Assembly (NCBI RefSeq): GCF_019966575.1
Contig: NZ_JAINFK010000001.1
Location: 186,001 to 250,000, forward strand
From: Oricola cellulosilytica
GTDB lineage: Bacteria > Pseudomonadota > Alphaproteobacteria > Rhizobiales > Rhizobiaceae
Direction of reading: 5' to 3'
DNA length: 64,000 nt
Notes under the pieces: generated by a model
Database searches by the model: none
Told to the model about the DNA's origin: nothing
The model's input: the letters and a program-made list of their open reading frames with translations, nothing else
Shown here: piece after piece, positions 17,496-27,283 of the stretch
Position numbering within the stretch: position 1 is the stretch's first letter
Layout: each line of letters begins with the position of its first letter
Program-made: the position numbers and the translations under genes

Positions 17496-18218
17496 ATGCG
17501 GGCAGCGCTGAAGACGGTCGATCAGGTGACAGCGGGCGAGGCCCTCGCGCTGTCTTTCGATGATGCGGAAGTGCTGCTCGACCCTGCCGGCGTCGCATAC
17601 TTTGTCGAGCATCGCATCCTCGCCGTTTCCGACCTGCATCTGGAAAAGGGATCGTCCTACGCGCGAAGGCGCGTCTATCTGCCGCCCTACGACACGGCGG
17701 CCACACTGGCGCGGCTGGCTGCAATGGTCGCCAAATACGACCCGGCCACGATCATCAGCCTCGGCGACGGCTTCCACGACAAGGACGCGTCGGCGCGACT
17801 CGGCCACGAGGCACGCGACGCTATCGCCGCCATTGCCGCAAGGCGGGAATTGATCTGGGTGACCGGCAATCACGATCCATTGCCGCCGGCGAACGTGCCG
17901 GGGGATTCGGTCGAGATGCTGGCGTTCGGGAGAACTGTCTTTCGTCACATCCCCGACGCTTCCGAGTTCGGTCATGAAGTGTGCGGGCACCTGCATCCCT
18001 GCGCGAGGATAGTCGGCGGCGGACGGTCGGTCCGCCGGCCCTGTTTCGCCAGTGACGGAATCCGCCTCATCATGCCGAGCTTCGGCGTCTTCACGGGCGG
18101 GCTGAACGTGTGTGACGACGAGTTCGCCGGATTGTTCGAAATGTCGCGGTTCCGCGCCTACATGCTGGGCAAGGACAGGGTCTTTGCGGTCGGCGCCCGA
18201 AAGCTTCATGGAGACTAG
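17496..18218 (+). CDS. pdeM: Ligase-associated DNA damage response endonuclease PdeM (240 aa)
   Basis: A calcineurin-like metallophosphoesterase. The two-metal motifs are present: SDLHLEKGSS (about residue 46), SLGDGFHD (about 88), VTGNHDP (about 124) and CGHLHPCARI (about 164). Family members are Mn-dependent DNA endonucleases or phosphodiesterases working with the Lhr-type helicase, whose gene is 5 nt upstream. The stop overlaps the convergent DUF3429 gene within CTAG at 18215-18218. Confidence 0.93.
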   Translation: MRAALKTVDQVTAGEALALSFDDAEVLLDPAGVAYFVEHRILAVSDLHLEKGSSYARRRVYLPPYDTAATLARLAAMVAKYDPATIISLGDGFHDKDASARLGHEARDAIAAIAARRELIWVTGNHDPLPPANVPGDSVEMLAFGRTVFRHIPDASEFGHEVCGHLHPCARIVGGGRSVRRPCFASDGIRLIMPSFGVFTGGLNVCDDEFAGLFEMSRFRAYMLGKDRVFAVGARKLHGD

Positions 18219-18715
18219 AAAGTCGCCGCAAAGGCCGTGAGCATGGTCCCGGTCACCAGGATCGTCAGCAGCAGGCGCAGCCGTCCGAACCAGGCCGGAG
18301 CACCGCCCGAGGTCACGAGCCTGCGGTCCCAGAGTCCGGTCGCGGCGAAGGCAGCCGCAAACACCGCGAATGACCACGGGTCGCCGAGGAAGAATGCGAA
18401 CCAGCCGACAAGGGACGGGATGACGCTGACGGTCAGCACCTCAGCATTGTCACGCCCCTCACCCGGGCTGACGATCGCGACACCCCACCTGATGCCGCCG
18501 AGAAATGAAAGGATGATCGCCGCATAGGCCTTCAGCGCCACGGCGGCGCTCGTGCCTTCGCTGAAGCTGCTCTCGCCGGCGGCAATGAAACCGGGCGCTG
18601 CGAGAAGCAGTGCCGTCAGGAAAGCGAAAGGCAGGAAACCGGACAAGGCAAGAAACACCGCGGTCCATTCCAGACCGCGCCGGGCCGTTCGCCTCTTTCT
18701 TAACGTGATCATCAT
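18215..18715 (-). CDS. DUF3429 family membrane protein (166 aa)
   Basis: Four or five hydrophobic segments with the family pattern FLGGIRWGVAI near residue 75 and LVGWFAFFLG about 105. The N-terminus is basic (MMITLRKRRTARRG), consistent with an inner-membrane protein. Its ATG shares one base with the stop of the TIGR02186 gene (TAATG), making it the last gene of a three-gene operon with that gene and the TauE-like transporter. Function unknown. Confidence 0.86.
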   Translation of the reverse strand: MMITLRKRRTARRGLEWTAVFLALSGFLPFAFLTALLLAAPGFIAAGESSFSEGTSAAVALKAYAAIILSFLGGIRWGVAIVSPGEGRDNAEVLTVSVIPSLVGWFAFFLGDPWSFAVFAAAFAATGLWDRRLVTSGGAPAWFGRLRLLLTILVTGTMLTAFAATF

Positions 18716-19533
18716 TAGTCCCTGCGGAACAGGACGCGGCCCAGCCAGCCGATGAACAGGGCGAACGCCACCGCCGCGATTCCGTAGAGAAGCGACTGGT
18801 TCTGGGCGGCCTGGAACAACTGGTACTCGAGGCCCGCCTTGCGAATATCGAGCGTCGTGGTCGTCTGCGCGGAAAGGGTTCCGGCCCTGAACAGATATGC
18901 GCGCGCGGTATGGCGGCCCAGCGGCACGTCCGCGGGCAAGTGCAACTGGGCGCGGAACAGCGACTGGGAGATGAAGCGGACGCCCGAGGGAAACTCCTGA
19001 TAAAGACCGCTGTTTTCCTTCAGGCGTCTCAAGGCCTCGGTAAACTCGGTCACGTCATCCTTCCCCCGGGGGGAGACCTTGCCGGGACGCAACCGGACTT
19101 CCTCCACGCCGAGCGACAGCCGGTCCAGCGTCGAACTGGTAGTGATGTCCCTGGCCTGCCGTGTCGAGGCGACCAGAAACGATTGCGGCACGTCCAGAAA
19201 GCTCTGCGATTCCACGTTCATCCAGATTCCGAGAACCCGGCTCTTGCGCCTGGTCACGATGTTCGAGGACGGCCCTTCCAGAATTACGAACACATCGTAA
19301 CGGCCCTGACGCTGGATCAGCGGATCGACATTGTCGATCGCGCCGAAAATGGTAAGGCCGACCCCTGCGAAATCGGAGGTGATCGCGATCGTCTCGGTCG
19401 AAAGTCCGATTTCGATACGCTCCGGCGGTATGGGCGCCGCCAGCAACGGGCCTTCCGGTTCCTCCTGCGCGTCCGCCGGCGGCGCGGACACCAGCGCAAC
19501 GCCCATCGCGGCCGCGGCAACCAGCGCCCTCAC
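18715..19533 (-). CDS. TIGR02186 family exported/membrane-anchored protein (272 aa)
   Basis: An N-terminal signal peptide (residues 1-22, ending PPADAQ), a large periplasmic portion with PERIEIGLSTETI and GVGLTIFGAIDN, and one C-terminal TM helix (LLYGIAAVAFALFIGWLGRVLF) followed by positive residues. TIGR02186 proteins typically sit next to TauE/SafE anion exporters, as here. The start overlaps the transporter stop (ATGA at 19530-19533). It probably acts as a periplasmic partner of the transporter. Confidence 0.88.
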   Translation of the reverse strand: MRALVAAAAMGVALVSAPPADAQEEPEGPLLAAPIPPERIEIGLSTETIAITSDFAGVGLTIFGAIDNVDPLIQRQGRYDVFVILEGPSSNIVTRRKSRVLGIWMNVESQSFLDVPQSFLVASTRQARDITTSSTLDRLSLGVEEVRLRPGKVSPRGKDDVTEFTEALRRLKENSGLYQEFPSGVRFISQSLFRAQLHLPADVPLGRHTARAYLFRAGTLSAQTTTTLDIRKAGLEYQLFQAAQNQSLLYGIAAVAFALFIGWLGRVLFRRD

Positions 19534-20453
19534 AGCAGGAAATCCGTTGAAATGGTGTAGAGTTCGTCGGGGGTGATGAAAAGCGTATACGCCAGCCGCA
19601 GAGCCACCAGCAGAACGAGCGCCGCAAGGAGCGCGCGCAATTGCTCACCGCGCAGCTTCTGCCCGGCCTTGGCTCCGTATTGCGCCCCGGCGACGCTTCC
19701 CGCCATGAGCAGCATTGCGAGAACGACATCGACCGTCTGGTTCGCTGTGGCGTGTACGATGGTGGTGTAGGCAGCCACGAAGATGATCTGAAACAGCGAT
19801 GTCCCGATCACGACGTTCGTCGGAACCTTGAGGAGGTAGATCATGGCCGGCACCATGATGAAGCCGCCGCCGACACCCATGATCGATGCGAGCATTCCGA
19901 TCATCGCCCCGAGCAGCACCACCGGTATCACGCTGACATACAGCTTCGAGGCTTTGAACCGCATTTTGAAGGGCAGCTTGTGCACCCACATGTGCTGGCC
20001 GGGCCGGCGCAGGCCGATCGTCGCACCGGCGCGGGCCCGCGCCATCGCGCGAATGCTCTCCGCCATCATCAGCCCGCCGACCGTGCCGAGAAAGACGACG
20101 TAGAGGATGGAGACAAACAGGTCGAGTTGGCCGAGGTCGCGCAACAGCGCGAAGATCCATACGCCGACGCTGGACCCGGCGATGCCGCCGACCAGCAGGA
20201 CAGATCCGAGCTTGACGTCCACCGTGCCGCGCTTGAAGTGGGACAGGACCCCCGAAACGGATGATGCGACAACCTGGTTGGCTCCGGTCGCGACAGCCAC
20301 GGCCGGCGGAATGTTGTAGAAGATCAGCAGCGGCGTGATCAAGAAACCGCCGCCAACGCCGAACATTCCGGAGAGGAAACCGACCGCTGCGCCCATGCCG
20401 AGCAATACGAAAATGTTGACCGACATTTCCGCTATCGGCAGATAGAGCGCCAA
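19530..20453 (-). CDS. TauE/SafE family sulfite/sulfonate exporter (307 aa)
   Basis: An inner-membrane TSUP-family transporter. Two internally related halves each carry the GVGGGF motif: SGMFGVGGGFLITPLL (about residue 28) and ASIMGVGGGFIMVPAM (about 188). About 8 hydrophobic segments are visible. Translation starts at a TTG at 20453, fixed by an AGGAG ribosome-binding site 6 nt upstream. Coupled to the TIGR02186 gene; substrate probably a small sulfur oxyanion, by family. Confidence 0.9.
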   Translation of the reverse strand: MALYLPIAEMSVNIFVLLGMGAAVGFLSGMFGVGGGFLITPLLIFYNIPPAVAVATGANQVVASSVSGVLSHFKRGTVDVKLGSVLLVGGIAGSSVGVWIFALLRDLGQLDLFVSILYVVFLGTVGGLMMAESIRAMARARAGATIGLRRPGQHMWVHKLPFKMRFKASKLYVSVIPVVLLGAMIGMLASIMGVGGGFIMVPAMIYLLKVPTNVVIGTSLFQIIFVAAYTTIVHATANQTVDVVLAMLLMAGSVAGAQYGAKAGQKLRGEQLRALLAALVLLVALRLAYTLFITPDELYTISTDFLL

Positions 20454-20619
20454 CTGGATCTCCTGTGTCTCCCAAGCCCCTTAATAGTTCATGCGCCCCG
20501 CGAATGATGAAGTCAATTCATGCGGGGTGGGGGTGGTAAATGTCTGAAAGGACTGCCAACCCGCCGACTTCGAACGGCGCCCGTTTCCGGCAAGCGCGAT
20601 GGCGGATGGCCCGCTTGGC

Positions 20620-23600
20620 TCAGGCGGTCCGGTTGTGTTCGAGCAGCTTGTCGACCAGGGCGCGGTCGACTTCGCCGGTCGGCATCAGACCGTTGGCCTT
20701 TTGGAATTCGATGATGGCGGCACGGGTCTTGTTGCCCATGATGCCGTCGGGAGGACCAGCGTCGAATCCGTTCTGATTCAGGATCGCCTGGATGTTGCGT
20801 ATCGCCCGGGTCATGTCGTCGCCGGAAATCGTCGCCGAGGCAGCCGTCACAGCCTTGTCCGTCTTCCATGCGTCCGGCACCTCGACCGTGTTGACCTCCG
20901 GGTCGACCGGTTTCGGCTTCCAGAGCTCCACCCTGCCGCGGGCGGTTTCGAGCTGGTCGGGGCGCATGAACGTCGCCACCTCATCGCGTTTCGCCAGCGC
21001 ATCGGCGTCGCCGGCCGCGGCGGCGAGCGCGAGCCATTTGTATGATTCGACGAGATCCTGGGCGACTCCTTCGCCCCGCGCCGAGAGAATTCCGAGATTG
21101 ACCTGGCTGTCACGCACGCCCAATTCCGCGGCCTCGAGGAACCACCGTCCCGCCGAAGCCATATCCCTCTTGCCATTGATTTCGGTGGCGAAGAGCACCG
21201 CCAGATTGTGCATCGCGCTGGCATTGCCCTGTTCGGCGGCAAGCTGATACCAGGTCTTCGCCGCGTCGGCATCGCGGGCAAGGCCGTGGCCCTTCTCGTA
21301 AAAATTGCCGATCCGATATTGAGCCGGAGCATAGCCCAGTTCGGCGGCCATTTCGTACCATCGGGCAGCACCCTCCAGATCGCTGTCCGGAGCAGCCGGG
21401 CCGTTGATCATCATGCGGTCGCCGACGACAAACATCGCTTTCGGATCGCCGGCGACGACCGCCTCCCGCAGCGCAACGGGGCCAATCTCTTCGGGAACAT
21501 CGTCGAGCGTCAGCGTCTCGAGGCTGCTCTGCCCGGCGGCATCCTCCGGATCGTCGGTCTCAACCACCGGCGCGGGCGCGTCCGATGACACCTCTTCGGA
21601 CTCCTCCGCCACCACCGGGACCGCCTCACGCACGACGACGGGCGCCTCCGCGGCGACCTGTGGGGCCGCGTCCGGCGAAGCCGAAGCTTCCGATTGCCCC
21701 GGTTCAGGCCCCTCGGTGGCGACGGATGGGGATTCGGTCTCCGTCGCGGAGGGCTTCTCGTCGATCGCCACCACGTCGACCGGGGCAACGTTGTCCTCCA
21801 GCAGGACATTGCGCACCAGCGGAATGGCCATCAGTGCAAGCAGGATCGCGCCGACGCCGAGCATCAGCGGCCGGCGGCTGCGCGGCTGCTCGGCGCGCGA
21901 TTTCTTTCCGTTCCGTCCGGGCTGATCCGGTCTTTCCGTGATGGCGGCTTCGTCGGCGGCAGCGCGCGCCGCACGGCGAGCGGCGGCAATGAAGTCCGAC
22001 TTGCCCGCCTCGTCGGCGGAATCGGCATCCGGGGCGCCTGAACGCTCGGCGCGCACCCGCTTCATGATGGCAGCAAGATCCGGGCCGCCCGACCCCGGCT
22101 CCAGCGGTTCGTCCGCAACTTCCGGTGCCTCCTCGGACGAATGTGCCTTGCCGAAGATTTCCGGAACTTCGTCCTCAATCGTCTCTGCGGCGGGTTCGGC
22201 GGTCGAGCGATTCAGCCGGTTGCGCAGATTTCCCAGAATGCTGGTTGAGGCGCTCTTACGGTCGCCCGGCCCGGTTTCCACCGCTGGCGCCAACATCCCT
22301 TCGCCGGCGTCGGCCGGGCTTGCGGCCGCGCCCGCCGCCAGCGCAGCGGCCTCCGCCGGTGAAACCGGCATGCGCGGTGGGGCGGTATCCCGTTCGCGCG
22401 GTGGCTCGGCCACCTCACCGTCATCGGCGATGTCGATCGCAGGCGCGTCGTCGATTTCCTTCTTGTCGGCCTCCGACCAGAACTGTTCCGGAAGCGCTTC
22501 CACGGGAGCGGGCGCAGCAGCGGCGGCGGGCGTTCCCGTCTCGCGGTTGCGGGCGAGCCCCTCCTCGAGGCCCGCGATGCGATCGGCCACCTTCACAAGC
22601 GTGTCGTGAATGGCCTCGAACGTCCTCACATTGCGGTCGTCGGCGTTGCGCGCCAGCTCGTCGAGAGCATGAAGATCGGCCGCGAGCCGCCCCAGCACAT
22701 CGCGTTCCTGCTCGGATGCGCCATGGGCGAACTTCGTGACGATCTCTTCGGCTGCCTCGCGCGCCGCGGAGATCATTTCCTCGCGGCCGTTGGCGAACTG
22801 TTCACCGATTGCGATCAGCTTGGGCGCGAGGTCGGCGACGGCATGATTGTCGACCGGCGCCGGCATTGCCGACAGACGTTCCGAGAGGGCCGCGATCTGG
22901 GCTTCGAGATTTTCGAACGCGTCAGGGTCGGCGCCGCCGGGGGGCGCGGAGACCTGCCCTTCGCCCGAGGTCAGCATCTGGGCGATCTCCTCGATCCGCC
23001 GCTCCATGTGGTCGAAGGTCGGCACGCTTGCCGAATCGCGTTCATTCTCCTCGATCCGGCGGGCGAGTTCCTCCATGCGCGCATCGAGCGACTGGAACAT
23101 CCGGGCTCCGGCCTGCTCGGCAGAACTGTGATGGGAATCGAGCCTGCTCGCGATCTCCTCGAACCGGGAATTAAGCCTATCAAGTACCTCGTCGGGGACG
23201 GATGCGGGAGGCGATCCATCCTGGAGCGAGTGCATCACCTCCTCGAGGCGATCACTCAATTTGTCGAACGCGTCGTCCGGTGATGCCATGTTAGCTGTCG
23301 CCGAATGCAGCGCATCGAGCCGCGCGCCGATCTCGGCGAGCTTGGTGTCGACGGCGCTCCGGCTGGAATCGCCGCCCTGTTCTTCGATCTGGCGCGCGAG
23401 GGAGGAAAGCCTCGCTTCGATCCGGTCGAACGGCGTCGGATCGATTTCCGGCGGGGCGCTTGATACCGAGACCGCGACGATCGCACGGCTGATCTCGTCG
23501 AGGCGCTCGTCGATCGCGGTGAGGTAATCGGGCGAAATTGCCGCATTCTGCGACGCCAGGGTTGCAACCGCTTCCGCAAGCGCGCGCACCTGGTCCTCCA

Positions 23601-24393
23601 TGGACTCCATTGCGCGCGAATTGGGCAATCCACTCATTGCCTCGTCGATCTGCGAAATCCGGTCGGCAATCCCCATCAGATCGTCGCGCGATCCCAACGT
23701 TTCGGGCAGCGCGCCGATTTCCTGCTCGATGACCGACCAGCGTTCGGTCATGTCGCGCAGTGTGTCCTCGCGAGCCAGCTCGGCAACGTGCGCCTTGAGT
23801 TCCTCGACCTCGCTCCGCAGCGACGCTGCGTCGTTGTGCTCAACGCGCGAGGCTACGACGCCGAGTTCGCGGGTCAGCCGGTCAAAACCGGCGGAGAGGT
23901 CGCCGGCGGCGATACCGTCGCCACGGGTCTGAAGCAGGCGCAGGTCTTCGCGCATGGCCTCGAACTGGCTGGAAATCGTGTTTGATAACTCGGCGTTCAG
24001 GGCGGCGCGCATGTTTTCGAGCTCCCGCCGGAGCGAGGCATCGCCCGCGCCTGCAGTGCCGGTTGTGCGCGGAGGGATGGCAGTGCGCGTGTGCGCGAGC
24101 GCCTCCTGCCGGGCCCTTATGGCCGAAATGTCGTCTCTGCTCGCACTGGCCTGAGCGGTTCGCGCGGCAATCCCAATGCGTCGTTCGAGAACCGAGAGGG
24201 CATCATCCAGCTTGTCGAGTGTTGTCCCGGCGCGCCTTGGCGCCTGACGGATGCCGGACTGCGATGGCCTGTTTTGCATAGTACGCCCGTTTGTTGCGGC
24301 GGCCTGCTGACCTCGTATCGGGAGCCCCTCCCGGACGGCTTCGCGCAATGACCTACCAAAGTCTAAGATCTCGCGTGTGTACCCGGAAAACAC
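20620..24393 (-). CDS. PodJ-like polar localisation protein: coiled coils, one TM, Sel1 repeats, peptidoglycan-binding domain
   Basis: A 1257-residue protein. The first ~800 residues are acidic, heptad-rich and cytoplasmic (many LxxRLxxI repeats). A single TM helix lies about residue 840-858, preceded by a basic stretch (GKKSRAEQPRSRR). Then come a Pro/Glu/Ala-rich periplasmic linker and Sel1-type repeats (AARWYEMAAELGYAPAQ, WYQLAAEQGNASAMHNLA). A C-terminal peptidoglycan_binding_1 domain contains GIMGNKTRAAIIEFQ. This matches the PodJ organisation that marks new poles in rhizobia and Caulobacter. The start is uncertain: GTG at 24393 or ATG at 24279. Confidence 0.85.
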   Translation of the reverse strand: MFSGYTREILDFGRSLREAVREGLPIRGQQAAATNGRTMQNRPSQSGIRQAPRRAGTTLDKLDDALSVLERRIGIAARTAQASASRDDISAIRARQEALAHTRTAIPPRTTGTAGAGDASLRRELENMRAALNAELSNTISSQFEAMREDLRLLQTRGDGIAAGDLSAGFDRLTRELGVVASRVEHNDAASLRSEVEELKAHVAELAREDTLRDMTERWSVIEQEIGALPETLGSRDDLMGIADRISQIDEAMSGLPNSRAMESMEDQVRALAEAVATLASQNAAISPDYLTAIDERLDEISRAIVAVSVSSAPPEIDPTPFDRIEARLSSLARQIEEQGGDSSRSAVDTKLAEIGARLDALHSATANMASPDDAFDKLSDRLEEVMHSLQDGSPPASVPDEVLDRLNSRFEEIASRLDSHHSSAEQAGARMFQSLDARMEELARRIEENERDSASVPTFDHMERRIEEIAQMLTSGEGQVSAPPGGADPDAFENLEAQIAALSERLSAMPAPVDNHAVADLAPKLIAIGEQFANGREEMISAAREAAEEIVTKFAHGASEQERDVLGRLAADLHALDELARNADDRNVRTFEAIHDTLVKVADRIAGLEEGLARNRETGTPAAAAAPAPVEALPEQFWSEADKKEIDDAPAIDIADDGEVAEPPRERDTAPPRMPVSPAEAAALAAGAAASPADAGEGMLAPAVETGPGDRKSASTSILGNLRNRLNRSTAEPAAETIEDEVPEIFGKAHSSEEAPEVADEPLEPGSGGPDLAAIMKRVRAERSGAPDADSADEAGKSDFIAAARRAARAAADEAAITERPDQPGRNGKKSRAEQPRSRRPLMLGVGAILLALMAIPLVRNVLLEDNVAPVDVVAIDEKPSATETESPSVATEGPEPGQSEASASPDAAPQVAAEAPVVVREAVPVVAEESEEVSSDAPAPVVETDDPEDAAGQSSLETLTLDDVPEEIGPVALREAVVAGDPKAMFVVGDRMMINGPAAPDSDLEGAARWYEMAAELGYAPAQYRIGNFYEKGHGLARDADAAKTWYQLAAEQGNASAMHNLAVLFATEINGKRDMASAGRWFLEAAELGVRDSQVNLGILSARGEGVAQDLVESYKWLALAAAAGDADALAKRDEVATFMRPDQLETARGRVELWKPKPVDPEVNTVEVPDAWKTDKAVTAASATISGDDMTRAIRNIQAILNQNGFDAGPPDGIMGNKTRAAIIEFQKANGLMPTGEVDRALVDKLLEHNRTA

Positions 24394-24717
24394 TCAATCA
24401 CGTCGCGACCTGTCTCGGTTAACCTTTCACCAATCGCGGTAAATAAGGCGTTAACCATGCTCATTTTCGCCCCAATTATCCTTAGAGAGGGCCCCTCCCC
24501 GGATGGGCAATCCGGGGTTGCGGTCACGATCTTCAACCCCATGTAACCCACGGTAACGCAGAAGCCCCCCAATATTGAGCCCTTGAGCCGCTTCTTGGGC
24601 TGACGCTAGAACACCGCCGGGCGGTGCCGGAACTCCAGACGACCTCGCGTGTTTCGGTTATTGCGCCTGCGGGGGAAAATGAAATTGCGCCGGTCGCCCG
24701 GCGCCAACGGAAACGAA
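24394..24717. other. Divergent upstream region between the PodJ-like gene and the MerR gene
   Basis: It contains two GTTAACC boxes (24417-24424 and 24440-24446) just upstream of the PodJ-like start. It also has a perfect 8-bp hairpin (CCCCGGAT / ATCCGGGG, 24497-24517) with a 5-nt loop and no T-run. Promoters for both genes should lie here. I found no RNA gene. Confidence 0.5.
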
Positions 24718-25137
24718 ATGATGAACACGGTCACTACCAGCAACAATCTTGAAGATCACGAGATCACCTATCGGATCGGAGAGCTCTCGAGCGAGTTCGA
24801 CGTCACCCTTCGTACACTGCGCTTCTACGAGGATAAGGAACTGTTGTTCCCGAAGCGCGTCGGCAATACCCGGCTCTACTCGCGTGCCGATCGCGCTCGC
24901 CTGAAGCTGATCCTTCTCGGCAAGCGCGTCGGCCTGTCGCTCCAGGATGTCAAGGAACTGCTCAGCCTTTACGACGCAAAGGGCGACAACCGGCGACAGC
25001 TCGGCGCCGCCGTACAAAAGGGCGAGCAGCAGATGTCCGTGCTGGTTCGGCAGCGGGAAAGTGTCGAGAAGGCCATCGCGGAACTGAACGATACGCTCGG
25101 CAAGCTTCGGTCGTTGATTGCCGAAAAAGAAAAGTAG
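24718..25137 (+). CDS. MerR family transcriptional regulator (about 139 aa)
   Basis: An N-terminal winged helix-turn-helix: YRIGELSSEFDVTLRTLRFY followed by EDKELLFPKRVGNTRLYSRAD, a classic MerR DNA-binding domain. A C-terminal dimerisation helix (VLVRQRESVEKAIAELND) follows. There is no cysteine-rich effector pocket, so metals are unlikely effectors. It precedes the beta-oxidation operon, in the position of MerR regulators of acyl-CoA catabolism. The start at 24718/24721 (ATGATG) is preferred over upstream in-frame ATGs. A strong terminator follows at 25220. Confidence 0.9.
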   Translation: MMNTVTTSNNLEDHEITYRIGELSSEFDVTLRTLRFYEDKELLFPKRVGNTRLYSRADRARLKLILLGKRVGLSLQDVKELLSLYDAKGDNRRQLGAAVQKGEQQMSVLVRQRESVEKAIAELNDTLGKLRSLIAEKEK

Positions 25138-25219
25138 CACCCTCATCGTGCGTCGGCACAGATCGACGTAGCGAGGGCAACCTTCAAGAGTCCCTGGCTC
25201 AAATTAGCGTTTTCATTGC

Positions 25220-25251
25220 CCCGGCATTCGAACCGAATGCCGGGTTTTTTT
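25220..25251 (+). terminator. Rho-independent terminator after the MerR gene
   Basis: A perfect 11-bp stem (CCCGGCATTCG / CGAATGCCGGG) with an AAC loop, followed by seven T. It separates the MerR transcript from the beta-oxidation operon. Confidence 0.93.
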
Positions 25252-25346
25252 ATGCGGCATGGCACGAAAAACAGCGAATTTTGCCGTTTTTCACCTTTCT
25301 GGCCATCCCGTGGGCAAGACAGGGCGACATTTTTGTCTCATTTCGA

Positions 25347-25383
25347 AAATTTTGACGTTTACGCAAACGTCAAAATTTGCTAG
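25347..25383 (+). promoter_or_regulatory. MerR-type promoter and operator of the beta-oxidation operon
   Basis: A perfect 14-bp inverted repeat (25347-25360 and 25365-25378, spacer ACGC, core GACGTTT/AAACGTC). It overlaps a TTGACG -35 (25352-25357) and lies before TTGCTA (25377-25382), giving a 19-bp spacer. An over-long 19-bp spacer filled by a dyad is the known layout of promoters activated by MerR-family proteins. The neighbouring MerR gene is the likely regulator. Confidence 0.7.
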
Positions 25384-25447
25384 CGACAGGATCAGCAGCG
25401 GTCCGCGGTATCTCCCGCAAACCGCAATCCACGCCTCGGAGGAATTC

Positions 25448-27244
25448 ATGCCCGTCTATCGCGCGCCCGTCGACGATACGCTTTTCGTGCTCAACGATGT
25501 CCTGAAATACGAGCGTTACAACAATCTCCCGGGCTTTTCTGACGCAACGCCCGATATCGTCGAGGCGGTTCTGCGCGAGGCGGCACGGATGGCCGAGGAG
25601 GTCTTCTTTCCGCTCAACCAGAGCGGCGACCAGGAAGGTTGTGTCCGTCACGAAGACAGCTCCGTGACCACGCCGAAGGGCTTCAAGGAGGCTTTCGAGC
25701 AATACAAGGAAGCGGGCTGGATGGGTCTCGCCTTCGATCCCGAATATGGCGGCCAAGGTCTGCCCTACACGCTGCACTCGGCAATCGGCGAATATTTTTC
25801 CTCGGCCAACATGGCGTTCGCCATGTATCCCGGCCTGACGCAGGGCGCGATGGCCGCGATACACGTGCACGGATCCGACGAGCAGAAGCAGCAATTTTTG
25901 CCGAAGATGGTCGAAGGCACATGGACCGGCACCATGAACCTGACCGAACCGCATTGCGGGACGGATCTCGGTCTTTTGCGCACCAAGGCTGTTCCGCAGA
26001 AGGATGGCAGCTACAAGATTTCCGGCCAGAAGATTTTCATTTCGGCCGGTGAACACGACATGTCCGAGAACATCATCCATCTCGTGCTCGCCCGCATTGA
26101 GGGCGCGCCCGAGGGCGTGAAGGGCATTTCGCTTTTCATCGTGCCGAAATTTCTCGTCGGTGAGGACGGCTCCGTCGGTGAGCGCAACGGTGTTGCCTGC
26201 GGCTCGATCGAGGAAAAGATGGGGATTCACGCCAACTCGACCTGCGTCATGAACTATGATGACGCGACCGGCTACCTCATCGGCGAGGAGCACAAGGGTC
26301 TCAAGGCAATGTTCGTGATGATGAACGAGGCGCGGCTCGGCGTCGGCCTGCAAGGCCTCTCGATTGCCGAAGTCGCGTACCAGAACGCGGTGACCTACGC
26401 GAAGGAGCGGCTTCAGGGCCGTGCGCTGTCGGGCGCCAAGGAACCCGAGAAGAAAGCCGATCCAATCATCGTCCACCCGGACGTGCGCCGCAACCTGATG
26501 ACGGTGCGCGCCTTCAACGAGGCGGCGCGCGCCTTCATTCTGTGGGCGGCGCTCAAGTCCGATGTGGCCCATCGCTCCGAAGACGGGACCGACCGCGAGC
26601 TTTCAGAGGACATGATGGGCCTGCTGACGCCTGTTATAAAAGGTGTGCTCACCGACAAAGGGTTCGACCATGCCGTGATGGCGCAGCAGATGTATGGCGG
26701 CCACGGCTACATCGAAGAGCACGGCATGAGCCAGTATGTCCGCGATGCCCGCATCGCCATGATTTACGAGGGCGCGAACGGCATCCAGGCGCTTGATCTG
26801 GTCGGACGCAAGCTGCCCGCTAATGGCGGCCGTGCCGTCCAGGCGTTCTTCAAGGAGGTCGGCGATTTCTGCGAGGAAAACCGCGGCGACGAGAATCTCG
26901 CCTTCTTCACCAAACACCTGAAGAAGGGGCTGAACGACTTGCAGGCCGCGACCATGTGGTTCGTCCAGAACGCGATGGCCAAACCCGACAATGCCGGCGC
27001 CGGCAGCCACGACTACATGCATCTTTTCGGTCTGGTGGCGCTCGGTTACATGTGGGCGCTTCAGGCCAAGGCGGCGAACGAGAAGATCGCGGCCGGGGCC
27101 AATGGCGACGCGCAGTTCCTCGATAGCAAGCTGACCACGGCCCGCTTCTTCATGGAACGCGTCATGCCCGAAACGTCAGCCCATCTCGCGCGGATCTCGT
27201 CCGGTGCCGACACGATGATGGCGATGCCGGCGGAGGCGTTCTGA
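25448..27244 (+). CDS. Acyl-CoA dehydrogenase (FadE-like, 598 aa)
   Basis: Catalyses the FAD-dependent first step of fatty-acid beta-oxidation. The N-terminus [17 protein letters not shown] is typical of the ~600-residue family with an extra C-terminal helical domain. Signatures include [12 protein letters not shown] and [13 protein letters not shown] (flavin/acyl-CoA region), [14 protein letters not shown], and [16 protein letters not shown]. The start is fixed by GGAGG about 6 nt before ATG at 25448; the frame is open to 25259 but that part is promoter. First gene of a six-gene operon. Confidence 0.95.
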   Translation: MPVYRAPVDDTLFVLNDVLKYERYNNLPGFSDATPDIVEAVLREAARMAEEVFFPLNQSGDQEGCVRHEDSSVTTPKGFKEAFEQYKEAGWMGLAFDPEYGGQGLPYTLHSAIGEYFSSANMAFAMYPGLTQGAMAAIHVHGSDEQKQQFLPKMVEGTWTGTMNLTEPHCGTDLGLLRTKAVPQKDGSYKISGQKIFISAGEHDMSENIIHLVLARIEGAPEGVKGISLFIVPKFLVGEDGSVGERNGVACGSIEEKMGIHANSTCVMNYDDATGYLIGEEHKGLKAMFVMMNEARLGVGLQGLSIAEVAYQNAVTYAKERLQGRALSGAKEPEKKADPIIVHPDVRRNLMTVRAFNEAARAFILWAALKSDVAHRSEDGTDRELSEDMMGLLTPVIKGVLTDKGFDHAVMAQQMYGGHGYIEEHGMSQYVRDARIAMIYEGANGIQALDLVGRKLPANGGRAVQAFFKEVGDFCEENRGDENLAFFTKHLKKGLNDLQAATMWFVQNAMAKPDNAGAGSHDYMHLFGLVALGYMWALQAKAANEKIAAGANGDAQFLDSKLTTARFFMERVMPETSAHLARISSGADTMMAMPAEAF

Positions 27245-27283
27245 GGAACGCCACTGTCGCACCCGGCTTGGGAGGGCCGTTCG

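Noticed and set aside
24497-24517. Hairpin upstream of the MerR gene considered as a terminator
   Set aside because: A perfect 8-bp stem but no T-run on either side.
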